From Desulfobacterales bacterium (GTDB taxonomy: Bacteria; Desulfobacterota; Desulfobacteria; Desulfobacterales; JAIPEE01), in NCBI GenBank assembly GCA_021737275.1, contig JAIPEE010000028.1, positions 1-52,244 on the forward strand: a DNA stretch of 52,244 nucleotides, written 5' to 3'. The notes below the pieces were generated by a model. It saw nothing but the letters and a program-made list of their open reading frames with translations. It was not told the origin of the DNA and made no database searches. Position 1 is the first letter of the stretch. Each line of letters opens with the position of its first letter. A program made the translations under genes and the position numbers. Shown here piece by piece: positions 29,073 to 38,136 of this stretch.

Positions 29073-30030
29073 ACGTTTAAGTCCGGGATGGGTGGTGTTG
29101 GCAATTATCGCGATTGGTGCACCATATACTCTGAGTGAATATAAAGTGGATGTCTTGACAATGCTTCTGGTTAACATCATCCTTGTCGCAAGCTTTCGAT
29201 TGATAACAACAACCGGAGGCTGGTCTCTGGCCCATATACCGATGATGGGTGCCGGTGCTTACGCGACAGCCCTGCTGACAAACAGCTTAGGCCTCCCTTT
29301 TCTGATATCCCTCCCATTGTCAAGCCTGGCAGCGGGTCTGGTGGGACTGATAATCAGTTATCCGCTATCCAGAACCAAGGGTTTTTCTTTTTTTGTCGCC
29401 TCTTTTGCTGCCGGTGAAGCGATCAGGTTATGCTGGATCCGGTTTAAATTTCCCTTCGGTGGCCATAGGGGTTTGAGTAATATACAACCGCCGAGATTTA
29501 TACCAAGTATAGATTTTAGTGACGCCATACCTTATTACTTCCTGACGCTGGTGGTAACGATTATAAGTCTGATGATTTTATATCGTGTGGATAAGTCCCG
29601 GATAGGTAAAACATTTAAGTCAATCGAATCTCAGGAAGACCTTGCGAACAGCCTTGGAATTTATGTTACCAAATATAAGATGCTTGCCTTTGCTATAGGT
29701 TCCTGTTTTGCCGGTACAGCCGGCGTCATGCTTGCTCACAGGCTTTGGGCCATAGAGCCGCATCAGTTTGGATTTATGAGCACCTTGTACCTTCTTGTAT
29801 GGGTTGTCTTTGGCGGAACACATACCTTTTCCGGTCCGATTATCGGTGTTGTGGTAATGACTGTTCTGGGTGAAATTCTTCGTCCCCTGGCGGAGTGGAT
29901 TCCGATGGTTTACGGTTCAATAATAATTTTAACGTTGATCTTTTTGCCGGAAGGCCTGGAGGGGTTACGAGATAAAACAGGTTTAAGGCTTGGCCGTTTT
30001 GGAAAGATCAAAATTTCTTTTGAGAAATAA
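29059..30030 (+). CDS. livM: branched-chain amino acid-type ABC transporter permease LivM
   Basis: The second permease of the importer, with roughly nine hydrophobic segments and the family loop around residues 190-220 (IGKTFKSIESQEDLANSLGI). ATG 29059 is preferred because GGGGG lies 9 bases upstream. A TTG at 29050 would be immediately next to that ribosome site. It overlaps the livH stop by 14 bases. The C-terminal FLPEGLEGLRDK is typical of LivM. Confidence 0.88.
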   Translation: MQNTKRLSPGWVVLAIIAIGAPYTLSEYKVDVLTMLLVNIILVASFRLITTTGGWSLAHIPMMGAGAYATALLTNSLGLPFLISLPLSSLAAGLVGLIISYPLSRTKGFSFFVASFAAGEAIRLCWIRFKFPFGGHRGLSNIQPPRFIPSIDFSDAIPYYFLTLVVTIISLMILYRVDKSRIGKTFKSIESQEDLANSLGIYVTKYKMLAFAIGSCFAGTAGVMLAHRLWAIEPHQFGFMSTLYLLVWVVFGGTHTFSGPIIGVVVMTVLGEILRPLAEWIPMVYGSIIILTLIFLPEGLEGLRDKTGLRLGRFGKIKISFEK

Positions 30031-30061
30031 CAATCTGTTTGAGTAAAATAAGGAAAAAACA

Positions 30062-30838
30062 GTGACGATACTTGAATTAAAGGGGTTAGGAAGAAATTTT
30101 GGTGAAAATGTAGCTGTTAATTCAATTGATATTGATATTAAAAAGGGACAGATAAGAGGCCTGATCGGGCCCAACGGGTCAGGTAAAACAACAATATTTA
30201 ATCTGATTTCCGGATTTATCCAACCCACAAGGGGTAAGGTTATTTTTCAGGGAGAAGATATTACAGGCCTGGCACCCCACCGCGTAGCAAAAAGAGGAAT
30301 AGCACGGACATTTCAACTCACAGCATTATTCAAAGAGATGACGGTTTTGGAAAATGTAATGATGGCCTGCCACCTTCACGTCAGGGCGACATTATGGGAA
30401 CAGTTCTGGAGAGACAAAAGAACTCGCCGTGAGGAGAAAGAAATTGAGGAGAAAGCTGTTGCTTTGCTGGACGTTATGGGCATTTCAAACATGAAAGATG
30501 AAACAGCCGGGGATCTTCCTCATGGACATCAGGCCGCACTAGGCATTGCAAATGTTCTTGCCACCGAACCGAAACTGATTATGCTTGATGAACCGGTGGG
30601 AGGTATGAACCCAACAGAGACAGCTGAAACTATGGAAAGAATACAGCTGGTTAGGGAGCGGGGTATTACTGTTTTTCTGGTAGAACATGACATGAGGGCT
30701 GTCACGACTACCTGTGATGAAATAACCTGTATCAATTTTGGAAACAAACTTACCGAAGGTACACCTGACGCTGTATGCAGGCACCCTGAAGTAATAGATG
30801 CTTATCTGGGTGGAGACGTTAACGCATGCTCAGTATAA
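30062..30838 (+). CDS. livG: branched-chain amino acid-type ABC transporter ATP-binding protein LivG
   Basis: A cytoplasmic ATPase of 258 residues with Walker A GPNGSGKTT and Walker B LIMLDEPVGGMNPTE. The signature region reads LPHGHQAALGIANVL where LivG usually has LSYGQQ. I recall similar LPHGHQ versions among anaerobe importers, so this is not read as loss of function. The start is GTG with AAGGA 8 bases upstream. It overlaps livF by 13 bases. Confidence 0.88.
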   Translation: MTILELKGLGRNFGENVAVNSIDIDIKKGQIRGLIGPNGSGKTTIFNLISGFIQPTRGKVIFQGEDITGLAPHRVAKRGIARTFQLTALFKEMTVLENVMMACHLHVRATLWEQFWRDKRTRREEKEIEEKAVALLDVMGISNMKDETAGDLPHGHQAALGIANVLATEPKLIMLDEPVGGMNPTETAETMERIQLVRERGITVFLVEHDMRAVTTTCDEITCINFGNKLTEGTPDAVCRHPEVIDAYLGGDVNACSV

Positions 30839-31974
30839 AAAATTTAGTTGTTCATTATGGTGGTGTTCAGGCACTGAAAGGGATTTCCCTTGAAGTCAAA
30901 GAGGGATCAATTACTAGTTTGATAGGTGCCAATGGTGCAGGCAAGAGCACAACCCTTAGAGCTGTTTCGGGGTTAATTCCAAGTACTTCAGGCGAAATTC
31001 GGTTTGAGGGAAAAAGAATTGACGGACTGGATACCGAAAGAATTGTAGAGTTAGGTATTGTCCATGTTCCGGAGGGAAAAAGGCTTTTTCTCGAAATGAG
31101 TATCCAGGATAACTTATTATCCGGTGCTTACTTGAGTAAAAATAAGGATCGCCAGGCAAAAGACCTGGAACGTATTTACGGTTATTTTCCGGTTTTAAAA
31201 GATGCTCGCTATCGTCCAGCCTCCAAGCTGAGCGGTGGTGAGCAGCAGATGGTGGCAATCTGTCGGGGGCTTATGGCTAACCCCAAACTTCTTTTATTGG
31301 ATGAACCCTCTCTGGGATTGTCACCTCTTCTAACGAATGAAGTTGGCGCCATAATAAAACGCATTGCTGATGAGGGTGTTTCAATTCTGCTTATTGAACA
31401 AAATGCAAGCCTGGCTCTGAGTCTTTCAAGTAATAACTATGTTATGGAAACCGGTACAATAGCTGTCGAAGGCAAAAGTTCAGAATTACAGAACAACGAT
31501 CATGTAAAGGCCGCCTATCTTGGAATTGTTCCAGGTGAAGAGATAACAAAAAAAGTACCGGCAATCCCGTCAAAAGATAAAATTGTGGAAACAAAACGGC
31601 AGGAATGGCAAGAGCAAAAAACTGTTGTGTCTGGAAATGAAGTATATGAAGAAAATCGACCACCTCATGTGTCACAAACCCGATGGGATACGGAACAAGA
31701 GCAGCCACAAAAAATATTTTCCAGTCAAAATTCAGTGAGATGGCCTGTTAGCAGTGGTTCCGTCAATCAATGGGGTTTGGATCAGGCTCTTCCGAAAAAA
31801 CAGGGAAATGTCAGAAACACAGGTTTGAAGGAACAAGGAGCAGCTTATCGTTGGACACCTCCCGGATCTTTATCTTTCGAAAAAAAATACGAGGCAAGAT
31901 GGCGTGATGAAAAAAGTGCGCAACCCCGGGTGATCAAAAAAAGCTATGTGCCCTCTACACGAGGAAGTAATTAA
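30826..31974 (+). CDS. livF: branched-chain amino acid-type ABC transporter ATP-binding protein LivF with C-terminal extension
   Basis: Residues 1 to about 233 are a normal LivF ATPase: Walker A GANGAGKST, signature LSGGEQQMVAICRGL, Walker B LLLLDEPSLGLSP and the final AAYLGI. About 149 extra residues follow, rich in Gln, Ser, Pro, Lys and Trp and probably disordered. The dipeptide Arg-Trp recurs four times there (near residues 286, 305, 342 and 358). LivF proteins are usually about 235 residues. The extension is in frame without a visible junction and its role is unknown. The MoaD-like gene follows closely. Confidence 0.88.
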   Translation: MLSIKNLVVHYGGVQALKGISLEVKEGSITSLIGANGAGKSTTLRAVSGLIPSTSGEIRFEGKRIDGLDTERIVELGIVHVPEGKRLFLEMSIQDNLLSGAYLSKNKDRQAKDLERIYGYFPVLKDARYRPASKLSGGEQQMVAICRGLMANPKLLLLDEPSLGLSPLLTNEVGAIIKRIADEGVSILLIEQNASLALSLSSNNYVMETGTIAVEGKSSELQNNDHVKAAYLGIVPGEEITKKVPAIPSKDKIVETKRQEWQEQKTVVSGNEVYEENRPPHVSQTRWDTEQEQPQKIFSSQNSVRWPVSSGSVNQWGLDQALPKKQGNVRNTGLKEQGAAYRWTPPGSLSFEKKYEARWRDEKSAQPRVIKKSYVPSTRGSN

Positions 31975-31997
31975 AAGCCTGAAAGGGAGCTTTGTTT

Positions 31998-32288
31998 ATG
32001 GGGAACACGTTTAAGGTAGAAGCGGTATTTTATGGCGGCCTGGAACATATCTTTAAAAAAAAGAAAATTGAAGCTGATCTTAGCCTTGTCCCGGATATCC
32101 GTTCTCTTCTGAAATATTGTTGTGTTTCCAATGAAAGCCGGACGAAACTTTTTGACGGCAGCAGCAATCTCCAACCGGACATAACTATATTGAGAAATGG
32201 GCGAAACATCGTGTTCCAGAATGGTTTGGAGACAATGCTTAGCGGGGGAGACACCATTGCAATCTTTCCTCCGATGACCGGTGGTTGA
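31998..32288 (+). CDS. MoaD/ThiS-like ubiquitin-fold sulfur carrier
   Basis: A small protein of about 96 residues ending in MTGG. The C-terminal Gly-Gly is the mark of MoaD/ThiS sulfur carriers, where it is adenylated and thiocarboxylated. Preceding residues (LSGGDTIAIFPP) match the final beta strand of the fold. ATG 31998 is chosen because GGGAG lies 8 bases upstream; a TTG at 31992 is too close. MoaD-like genes often accompany tungsten aldehyde oxidoreductases, whose cofactor needs pyranopterin dithiolene sulfur. Such a gene occurs with the Aromatoleum aldehyde oxidoreductase. Confidence 0.78.
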   Translation: MGNTFKVEAVFYGGLEHIFKKKKIEADLSLVPDIRSLLKYCCVSNESRTKLFDGSSNLQPDITILRNGRNIVFQNGLETMLSGGDTIAIFPPMTGG

Positions 32289-32358
32289 TGCTGTAATATA
32301 TGAAGCGCGATATGGCGTTTCTTTGTAATCCAAATGAAGTATAAGGAGGGATAGTAAT

Positions 32359-32841
32359 ATGCCAAAGGGGCTTGTCATAGATATCGGGAGGTGTACGGGA
32401 TGCGGCTATTGTGAACTTGTTTGCTCGTTTACCCATCATGGGGAGTTCAACCCCCTCAAATCCAGAATTAGCGTAAATATGTTTATCAGTCGTTCCATGG
32501 CTGTACCTGTTGTCTGCAGTCAGTGTGATGAACCCTTGTGTGCAAAAGCCTGTCCATCAGGAGCGCTTCAGATAAAAATATCCGCCAAGGATGGAAGTAA
32601 GGTAATTGAGGTAGATACTGATCAGTGTGTGGGGTGTAAAATGTGCACCCTAGCCTGTCCTTTCGGTTGTGTCGTTGTTTCAGAAGGTAAGGCTGAAAAA
32701 TGCGATCTTTGTGGAGGAGACCCCCAGTGTGTAAGGTTTTGCCGGACAAAAGCAATCCGGTTTGGAGAAGAGAACACATCAATCTCAGAAAAAAAGAAAA
32801 ATATGGCTGAACGGCTTTTGGGATCATTTCAGGAGGAATAA
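32359..32841 (+). CDS. four-cluster ferredoxin-like electron-transfer subunit of aldehyde oxidoreductase
   Basis: A 160-residue iron-sulfur protein with four Cys-rich groups: CTGCGYCELVC, CSQCDEPLCAKACP, CVGCKMCTLACP and CDLCGGDPQCVRFC. This is the four [4Fe-4S] HycB/DmsB-like layout. It has no signal peptide and so is cytoplasmic. AAGGAGG precedes the ATG by about 8 bases. The AOR gene starts 2 bases after its stop. It probably carries electrons between the tungsten subunit and the FAD subunit encoded next, as in multi-subunit bacterial AORs. Confidence 0.87.
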   Translation: MPKGLVIDIGRCTGCGYCELVCSFTHHGEFNPLKSRISVNMFISRSMAVPVVCSQCDEPLCAKACPSGALQIKISAKDGSKVIEVDTDQCVGCKMCTLACPFGCVVVSEGKAEKCDLCGGDPQCVRFCRTKAIRFGEENTSISEKKKNMAERLLGSFQEE

Positions 32842-32843
32842 TT

Positions 32844-34688
32844 ATGTGGAGTGGCTGGACAGGAAATATACTGAGAATAGATTTAAGTCGGCCCCTGGTA
32901 ACCATTGAGGAGTTGAACCGTCAAAGCGCAGTTAATTTTATCGGTGCCAGAGGTCTGGGCGTAAAATATCTTTACGATGAAATTGATCCGGGTATAGATG
33001 CACTGAGCCCGGCTAATAAGTTGATTTTTGCCACCGGACCTTTAACCGGAACGGGTGCGCCGGGAGGAAGCCGTTATATGATAGTGACCAAAGGGCCACT
33101 GACAGGTGCTATTGCCGAGTCAAGCGGCGGGGGTCCACTTGCAATGGCTATCAAATACGCCGGTTTTGATATGATTATTTTAGAAGGCCGGGCCTCAAGG
33201 CCGGTTTATCTCTGGATTGATAATGATCAGGTTGAGATACGGGATGCTGCACACCTTTGGGGCAAAACCAGTTCTGAAACAGAAGCTGCTGTTATTGATG
33301 AAACCGATTCGGACGCAAAGGTGGCGTGTATCGGTCCGGCCGGAGAAAACCTGGTTCGTTTTGCCTGTATTATGAGTGATTCAGGCCGGGCGGCGGGAAG
33401 ATCAGGCGTAGGCGCTGTCATGGGATCCAAGAATCTGAAAGCCATCGCTGTTCGAGGAACAAACGGTCTGGGTGTCGCAGATAATGCTGCTTTTATGACC
33501 GCCATGCAAAATGCGTTCAATGTTATCGACAATGATGATACAGAGCATTTTCATCAAAATGGTACACCGGGTGTATTGGCTTACGTGAAGGAATTCGGTG
33601 TTCTACCAACACGAAATTTCCAAACAGGTGTAAATAAGTGCTGGGACAAGCTGAGTGGAGAAACACTGGCAAAGACTATTTCTACAAGAAAAAATATGGG
33701 ACTGGCCTGTCCGAGCTGCCCTGTCGGGTGCGGTCGTGTAACAAAAGTGACGAATCCGGAATTTAAAGGTGAAGGCGTCGGACCTGAGTATGAAACCATC
33801 GGTCTTTTCGGTTCCAGTTGTGAGACCAATAGCCTGGATGTGGCTTCCAAGGCCGGTTTTATCTGTAATGAGTTAGGGATGGATACGATTTCAACAGCAG
33901 GGGCTATTTCCTGTGCCATGGAGATGTATGAACGGGGAATACTTCCTGAAAGTGACGTAGGCATGCCCCTTAACTTTGGAAACGCTCAAGCCGTAATCCG
34001 GTTAACACAGGATATAGGTTTAAAAAGAGGATTCGGTGGCATCTTATCGGAAGGCTCCTGGCGGTTAGCTCAAAAATACGGTCACCCGGAATTTTTTATG
34101 GGTTCAAAAAAAATGGATTTCCCCAGCTATGATCCAAGAGGACTTCAGGGAATGGGCCTTGGTTATGCAACCAACTCACGGGGCGCCTGTCATATCCGGG
34201 GAGAAGTGCATGATCTTAGTCTTTATGGTGTCAGCCATTGGCGCCTGACAATGGACCAGAACCTGGGCCCCATTGATCCTCTTCGGTGGGATGACAAACC
34301 ACGAATAACCGCAGATATCCAGGACTGGTTTTGCATGATTGATTCCTGCGGTATGTGTAATTTCATGTTTTTCCTTATCATGAATGAAGATAATATGATC
34401 GAACTGCTTGAAGCAGCCACAGGTATTGATATTGGCGGCAGAAATGGCCTGATGAAGATTGGTGAAAGAATTTTTAACCTGGAAAGGCTTTTTAACCTGA
34501 AGGCCGGACTGACATGGCGGGATGACTCCTTGCCAAAGAGAATGCTTGAAGAGCCTATGCCCGAGGGGCCGGCAAAAGGAATGGTTGTCCATCTGGACGA
34601 GATGTTGCCGGAATATTACAGGATTAGAGCCTGGAGCCCGGAAGGTATTCCCAGTAAAACCAAGCTTCAGGAACTCGGATTAAATTAG
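32844..34688 (+). CDS. tungsten-containing aldehyde:ferredoxin oxidoreductase
   Basis: This 614-residue enzyme oxidises aldehydes to carboxylic acids, and can reduce acids with strong reductants, at a bis-pyranopterin tungsten site. The N-terminal AOR domain begins GWTGNILRIDLS and contains GPLTGTGAPGGSRY. The [4Fe-4S] Cys ligands appear as CPSCPVGC (C289, C292, C296) with a fourth Cys at about 502 or 505 (DSCGMCNF). The second metal-binding region includes DPRGLQGMGLGYATNSRGAC. Length matches archaeal and bacterial AORs. With the FeS and FAD neighbours it resembles the NAD-linked Aromatoleum-type enzyme. The aldehyde substrate is unknown. Confidence 0.92.
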   Translation: MWSGWTGNILRIDLSRPLVTIEELNRQSAVNFIGARGLGVKYLYDEIDPGIDALSPANKLIFATGPLTGTGAPGGSRYMIVTKGPLTGAIAESSGGGPLAMAIKYAGFDMIILEGRASRPVYLWIDNDQVEIRDAAHLWGKTSSETEAAVIDETDSDAKVACIGPAGENLVRFACIMSDSGRAAGRSGVGAVMGSKNLKAIAVRGTNGLGVADNAAFMTAMQNAFNVIDNDDTEHFHQNGTPGVLAYVKEFGVLPTRNFQTGVNKCWDKLSGETLAKTISTRKNMGLACPSCPVGCGRVTKVTNPEFKGEGVGPEYETIGLFGSSCETNSLDVASKAGFICNELGMDTISTAGAISCAMEMYERGILPESDVGMPLNFGNAQAVIRLTQDIGLKRGFGGILSEGSWRLAQKYGHPEFFMGSKKMDFPSYDPRGLQGMGLGYATNSRGACHIRGEVHDLSLYGVSHWRLTMDQNLGPIDPLRWDDKPRITADIQDWFCMIDSCGMCNFMFFLIMNEDNMIELLEAATGIDIGGRNGLMKIGERIFNLERLFNLKAGLTWRDDSLPKRMLEEPMPEGPAKGMVVHLDEMLPEYYRIRAWSPEGIPSKTKLQELGLN

Positions 34689-34721
34689 AAGATAATAAAG
34701 AAATATTTTTTAAGAACCGTT

Positions 34722-35981
34722 ATGGCTGAAAGATATAAAAAACATGTGATCATCGGAAACAGCGCAGCCGGTTTGTCTGCTATTAAAGCTATTCGAAAAA
34801 CCGGTGATACGGGATCTATTGTCTTGATATCTGCTGAGTCCTGTAATGCTTATTCTCCGGTATTAACCACATACTATATCTCCGGCCAGATCGGGAAATC
34901 CAATCTCTTTTTTGTGGATGATTCATTTTATAAATTATTTGATGTTCACAGGGTGTTTGGGCACAAAGCCATTGGAATCGATTCTCTGGAAAGGGAGGTT
35001 TTGCTGGATAATCGTACCCGGATTACTTATGACAACCTTCTTATTGCGACCGGAGGATCAGCCAAGCCTCTGGATTGTGTTGATCAAAATGCTTTGGAAT
35101 TTGTTTCAACACTTCGGACCATCAAGGATGCAGACAAGATAAAAAAAGCAGGTGAAATGGCAAGAGAGATGGTTTTTCTTGGTGCGGGCCTTGTTAGCCT
35201 TCAGTCTATAAAGGCCCTGCTTGGAAAGGGCATAGAGATGACAGTGGTTGTAGGCTCGAACCAGGTGTTATCCCAACAGATGGATTCTGATAGTGCTTAC
35301 ATTCTCCAGGAAAAGCTTGAGTCTGCCGGCGTAAATATTCTTTTCGGCAGAGGGGTAGAAAAGGTGGTTCGAAATAAAAATCGAGCCTGTGTTTTTACGA
35401 GTTATGGGGAACGGTTACCGGCGGACATGGTTGTTGTCGGAAAAGGCGTCAGTCCAAATACTGAACTGGTCAACGGTACCGGGATCAAGGTAAACAAAGG
35501 TATTCTGGTAGATAACCGGATGCAAACCTCTTTAGAAAATGTGTTTGCAGCCGGTGATGTTGCCGAAGGTGAAAACGAGATTACAGGACAGATGGAAGTG
35601 ATTGCAACCTGGTTTAACGCCTGTGCCCAGGGTGAAGTTGCCGGACTTAACATGGCCGGGTGTTCGGTCATTCGCCGAGGCCAGTTCCGTGAAAATGTAA
35701 CAACAATACTCGGGCTGGAAATAACCTCGCTGGGACTCTCCTCACCTGAAGAGGGAAAGCACAATGTCTTTCATTATAAGGACAGAAAAAATGATATCTA
35801 CAGAAAGTTTTTAATAGAGGACTCTCACGTTGTTGGAGCGCTTCTTCTTGGAAAAGGCAATGATGCGGGTGTAATCAGACATTGTATTGCTAACCGTATT
35901 GATATTACGCCATGGCGAGAAGAGATTGCAAAGACACCTCTTGATTTTGGAAAAATTATGTATGGACATGGTATAAATTAA
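34722..35981 (+). CDS. FAD/NAD(P)-dependent oxidoreductase, probable third AOR subunit
   Basis: A 419-residue flavoprotein of the pyridine-nucleotide:disulfide oxidoreductase fold. The FAD-binding N-terminus reads HVIIGNSAAGLSAIKAIRK, a second nucleotide motif lies near residue 148 (MVFLGAGLVSLQSIKAL), and VFAAGDVAEG marks the FAD-binding C-terminal part. There is no redox CxxC pair, so it fits the NADH oxidoreductase type. It begins 33 bases after AOR and likely passes electrons between the iron-sulfur subunit and NAD. Confidence 0.85.
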   Translation: MAERYKKHVIIGNSAAGLSAIKAIRKTGDTGSIVLISAESCNAYSPVLTTYYISGQIGKSNLFFVDDSFYKLFDVHRVFGHKAIGIDSLEREVLLDNRTRITYDNLLIATGGSAKPLDCVDQNALEFVSTLRTIKDADKIKKAGEMAREMVFLGAGLVSLQSIKALLGKGIEMTVVVGSNQVLSQQMDSDSAYILQEKLESAGVNILFGRGVEKVVRNKNRACVFTSYGERLPADMVVVGKGVSPNTELVNGTGIKVNKGILVDNRMQTSLENVFAAGDVAEGENEITGQMEVIATWFNACAQGEVAGLNMAGCSVIRRGQFRENVTTILGLEITSLGLSSPEEGKHNVFHYKDRKNDIYRKFLIEDSHVVGALLLGKGNDAGVIRHCIANRIDITPWREEIAKTPLDFGKIMYGHGIN

Positions 35982-36095
35982 GCGTCATTTTTTTTGTGTA
36001 AGGCAATAAGGGTGTTGATTATTTAACCCATTAAACGAAGTAAAGAAATTTTTAAATGGGCTTATAGCCAAATAAATTATCAAACGGGGGAAAAC

Positions 36096-38018
36096 ATGAC
36101 AGCTTCTTCATTTATTTTTACCTTTTTAACGGTTGGACTGATCGCCATTTTAATTGCCTGGCTGATCATTTGGAGATTTTATAAAAGAACCTCCAAAGAG
36201 ATGGCTTTTGTTCGAACAGGTTTTCGAGGACAAAAAGTTGTTATAACCGGCGGCGCACTTGTCTTTCCAATGCTGCATGAAACAACACCGGTAAAAATGA
36301 ACACGCTGGTTCTGGAAGTAACGCGTTCAAACAACCAGGCGCTTATAACGCAAGATCGAATGCGGGTAGACATTAAGGCTAATTTTTATGTCAGGGTTAA
36401 ACCAACCGAAGAAGCTGTGGCAGATGCAGCACAAACCCTTGGCCGAAGAACGACTGATGAAAAGTCACTCAAGGGCTTACTTGAGGGTAAGCTTGTGGAT
36501 GAACTCAGGGCAGCAGCCGCAGAGATGACTATGGATGAACTTCACGACCAGAGAAGTGAATTCGTAAGAAAGGTCTATGCAAATACCAGCGAGATTCTTG
36601 TAAAGAATGGTCTTGAGCTTGAATCGGTTTCGTTGACAGATTTTGACCAGACAGACAAGAGCTACTTCAACGCCCAGAATGCGTTCGACGCCCAAGGCCT
36701 GAGCACACTTACCAGGGTTATTCAGGATCGCATGAAGCAGCGAAATGATATAGAACGAGACACAGAGATTGCCATTAAAAAGAAGACCCTTGAAACAGAA
36801 CGGCAAAAACTTGAATTATCCAGAGAAGAAGAGTTTGCCAAGCTCGAACAGCAAAAGGAGATAGAGGTAAGGCGCGCGGAGCAGCAGACCACCATTTCAA
36901 ACGAACAGACACAAAAGGAAAAACAGGCCAGGGAGGCTCAGATTATTGCCAAACAGCAGGTCGAACAGGCTCAGCTTTTGGCTGAAAAGAGTATTGAAGA
37001 GGATCGGATTAGTAAGGAACTTTATTTGAAAGAAAAAGATATTGCCAAAGAGGGTGCGCTTGAAAGATCCCAGATTGAAAGAGAAAGACAGGCCAGGGAG
37101 GCCCAGATAGCTGCTAAGCTAAAAGTTGATGAGGCTCAGATGCTGGTCGAAAAAAATCTTGAAGAGGGACAAATTGCTAAAGAACTTCATCTAAAGGAAA
37201 AAGATATTGAACGATCAAAAATTATTGAAGTTGCGGAGATAGACCGTCAAAAGAGTGTTGCGTTGGCAGATCAGGATCGATCGGTTGCCCTTGCTGCCAA
37301 GTCAAAAGAGTTGTCTCAAGCCAGAAGTGAGGTTGAGAAAGCACGAGCCCTGGAGGCTAAAGCGGAAGAACAAGTTATAACAGCACGCCAGATTGAGGTG
37401 TCTGAACGGGAAAAAGCCATTGAGCTTGTGGAGGCGCGGAAAAAAGCCGAGCGAGAGGCAATTAATATTACTCAAACAGCTGAAGCACGGAAAAAAGCAG
37501 CGGTTGCCCAGGCTGAAACGGTCCGCATTATTTCAAAGGGAGAAGCAGATAAGATTATGCTTATAACCCAGGCTGAAGTTGACGCTGAAGTATCAAAATC
37601 CAAAGCGGCAGAAATAAAATATGCTGTAGATGCGGCAGGCCGACATGCTCTGCATGAGGCTGATAATATACTGAATCCGGACAAGAGTGCTGATAACATT
37701 AAGATGGCGCTCATTAACCGTATGGAAAATATTATCCGGGAAAGTGTAAAGCCCATGGAGGCAATAGAGGGTATTAAAATAATACATGTCGGCGGTTTAA
37801 CTCCCGGGGGCTATGTGTCCGGAAATGGGAATGGTGATGGAAATGTGACAGCTGGATCCGGTGATAACCTGGCTGACCAGGTGGTTAACAGCGCTTTGCG
37901 GTATCGAGGACAAGCGCCGCTCATTGATTCTCTTCTGAAGGAAGTTGGAATCACCGGCAGTGATATTAATGGCTTAACAGGTTCAATAAAGGTAGATGAT
38001 AAAAAACCGACTGAATAA
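36096..38018 (+). CDS. flotillin/SPFH-domain protein (YqiK-like)
   Basis: A 640-residue membrane-anchored scaffold. One N-terminal helix (about residues 4-26) is followed by the SPFH/PHB domain (about 40-220, with FVRTGFRGQKVVITGGALVFP at its start). A long charged coiled coil (about 220-500) contains two tandem copies of a 55-residue unit. The end is Gly/Asn-rich. Flotillins assemble membrane microdomains and influence fluidity. GGGGG precedes the ATG. It appears monocistronic, ending before hairpin 38080-38110. The partner NfeD-like protein often seen with flotillins is not adjacent. Confidence 0.88.
   Translation: MTASSFIFTFLTVGLIAILIAWLIIWRFYKRTSKEMAFVRTGFRGQKVVITGGALVFPMLHETTPVKMNTLVLEVTRSNNQALITQDRMRVDIKANFYVRVKPTEEAVADAAQTLGRRTTDEKSLKGLLEGKLVDELRAAAAEMTMDELHDQRSEFVRKVYANTSEILVKNGLELESVSLTDFDQTDKSYFNAQNAFDAQGLSTLTRVIQDRMKQRNDIERDTEIAIKKKTLETERQKLELSREEEFAKLEQQKEIEVRRAEQQTTISNEQTQKEKQAREAQIIAKQQVEQAQLLAEKSIEEDRISKELYLKEKDIAKEGALERSQIERERQAREAQIAAKLKVDEAQMLVEKNLEEGQIAKELHLKEKDIERSKIIEVAEIDRQKSVALADQDRSVALAAKSKELSQARSEVEKARALEAKAEEQVITARQIEVSEREKAIELVEARKKAEREAINITQTAEARKKAAVAQAETVRIISKGEADKIMLITQAEVDAEVSKSKAAEIKYAVDAAGRHALHEADNILNPDKSADNIKMALINRMENIIRESVKPMEAIEGIKIIHVGGLTPGGYVSGNGNGDGNVTAGSGDNLADQVVNSALRYRGQAPLIDSLLKEVGITGSDINGLTGSIKVDDKKPTE
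36924..37253 (+). repeat. tandem 165-bp repeat within the flotillin coiled coil
   Basis: Two adjacent 55-residue units begin QAREAQI at 36924 and 37089 and both contain a KELxLKEKDI segment. Fifty-five residues equal five 11-residue steps, which suits a hendecad coiled coil. The copies are diverged at the protein level, so the duplication is old. Confidence 0.75.
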
Positions 38019-38079
38019 ACATTGATTAGACAGCATTGTTAATCACGAGCTTTACTTGCTGAAGAGGCAAACCTTAAAA

Positions 38080-38110
38080 GGTAGAGACAGTTTTGAAAAC
38101 TGTCTCTACC
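38080..38110. terminator. bidirectional-type hairpin between flotillin gene and aminotransferase remnant
   Basis: GGTAGAGACAGTT and its exact complement AACTGTCTCTACC flank TTGAA, giving a 13-pair perfect stem between convergent units. The leftward transcript is followed by CTTTTAAGG-type sequence on its own strand (TTTT), and rightward there is no T run, so it best serves the leftward operon. Confidence 0.65.
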
Positions 38111-38136
38111 GAGTTGACATCAGTAAAACGAAAAAA

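Noticed and set aside
30062-30838. LivG inactivated by a non-canonical ABC signature (LPHGHQ)
   Set aside because: Walker A, Walker B and the following His are intact, and I recall this signature variant in other anaerobe importers.
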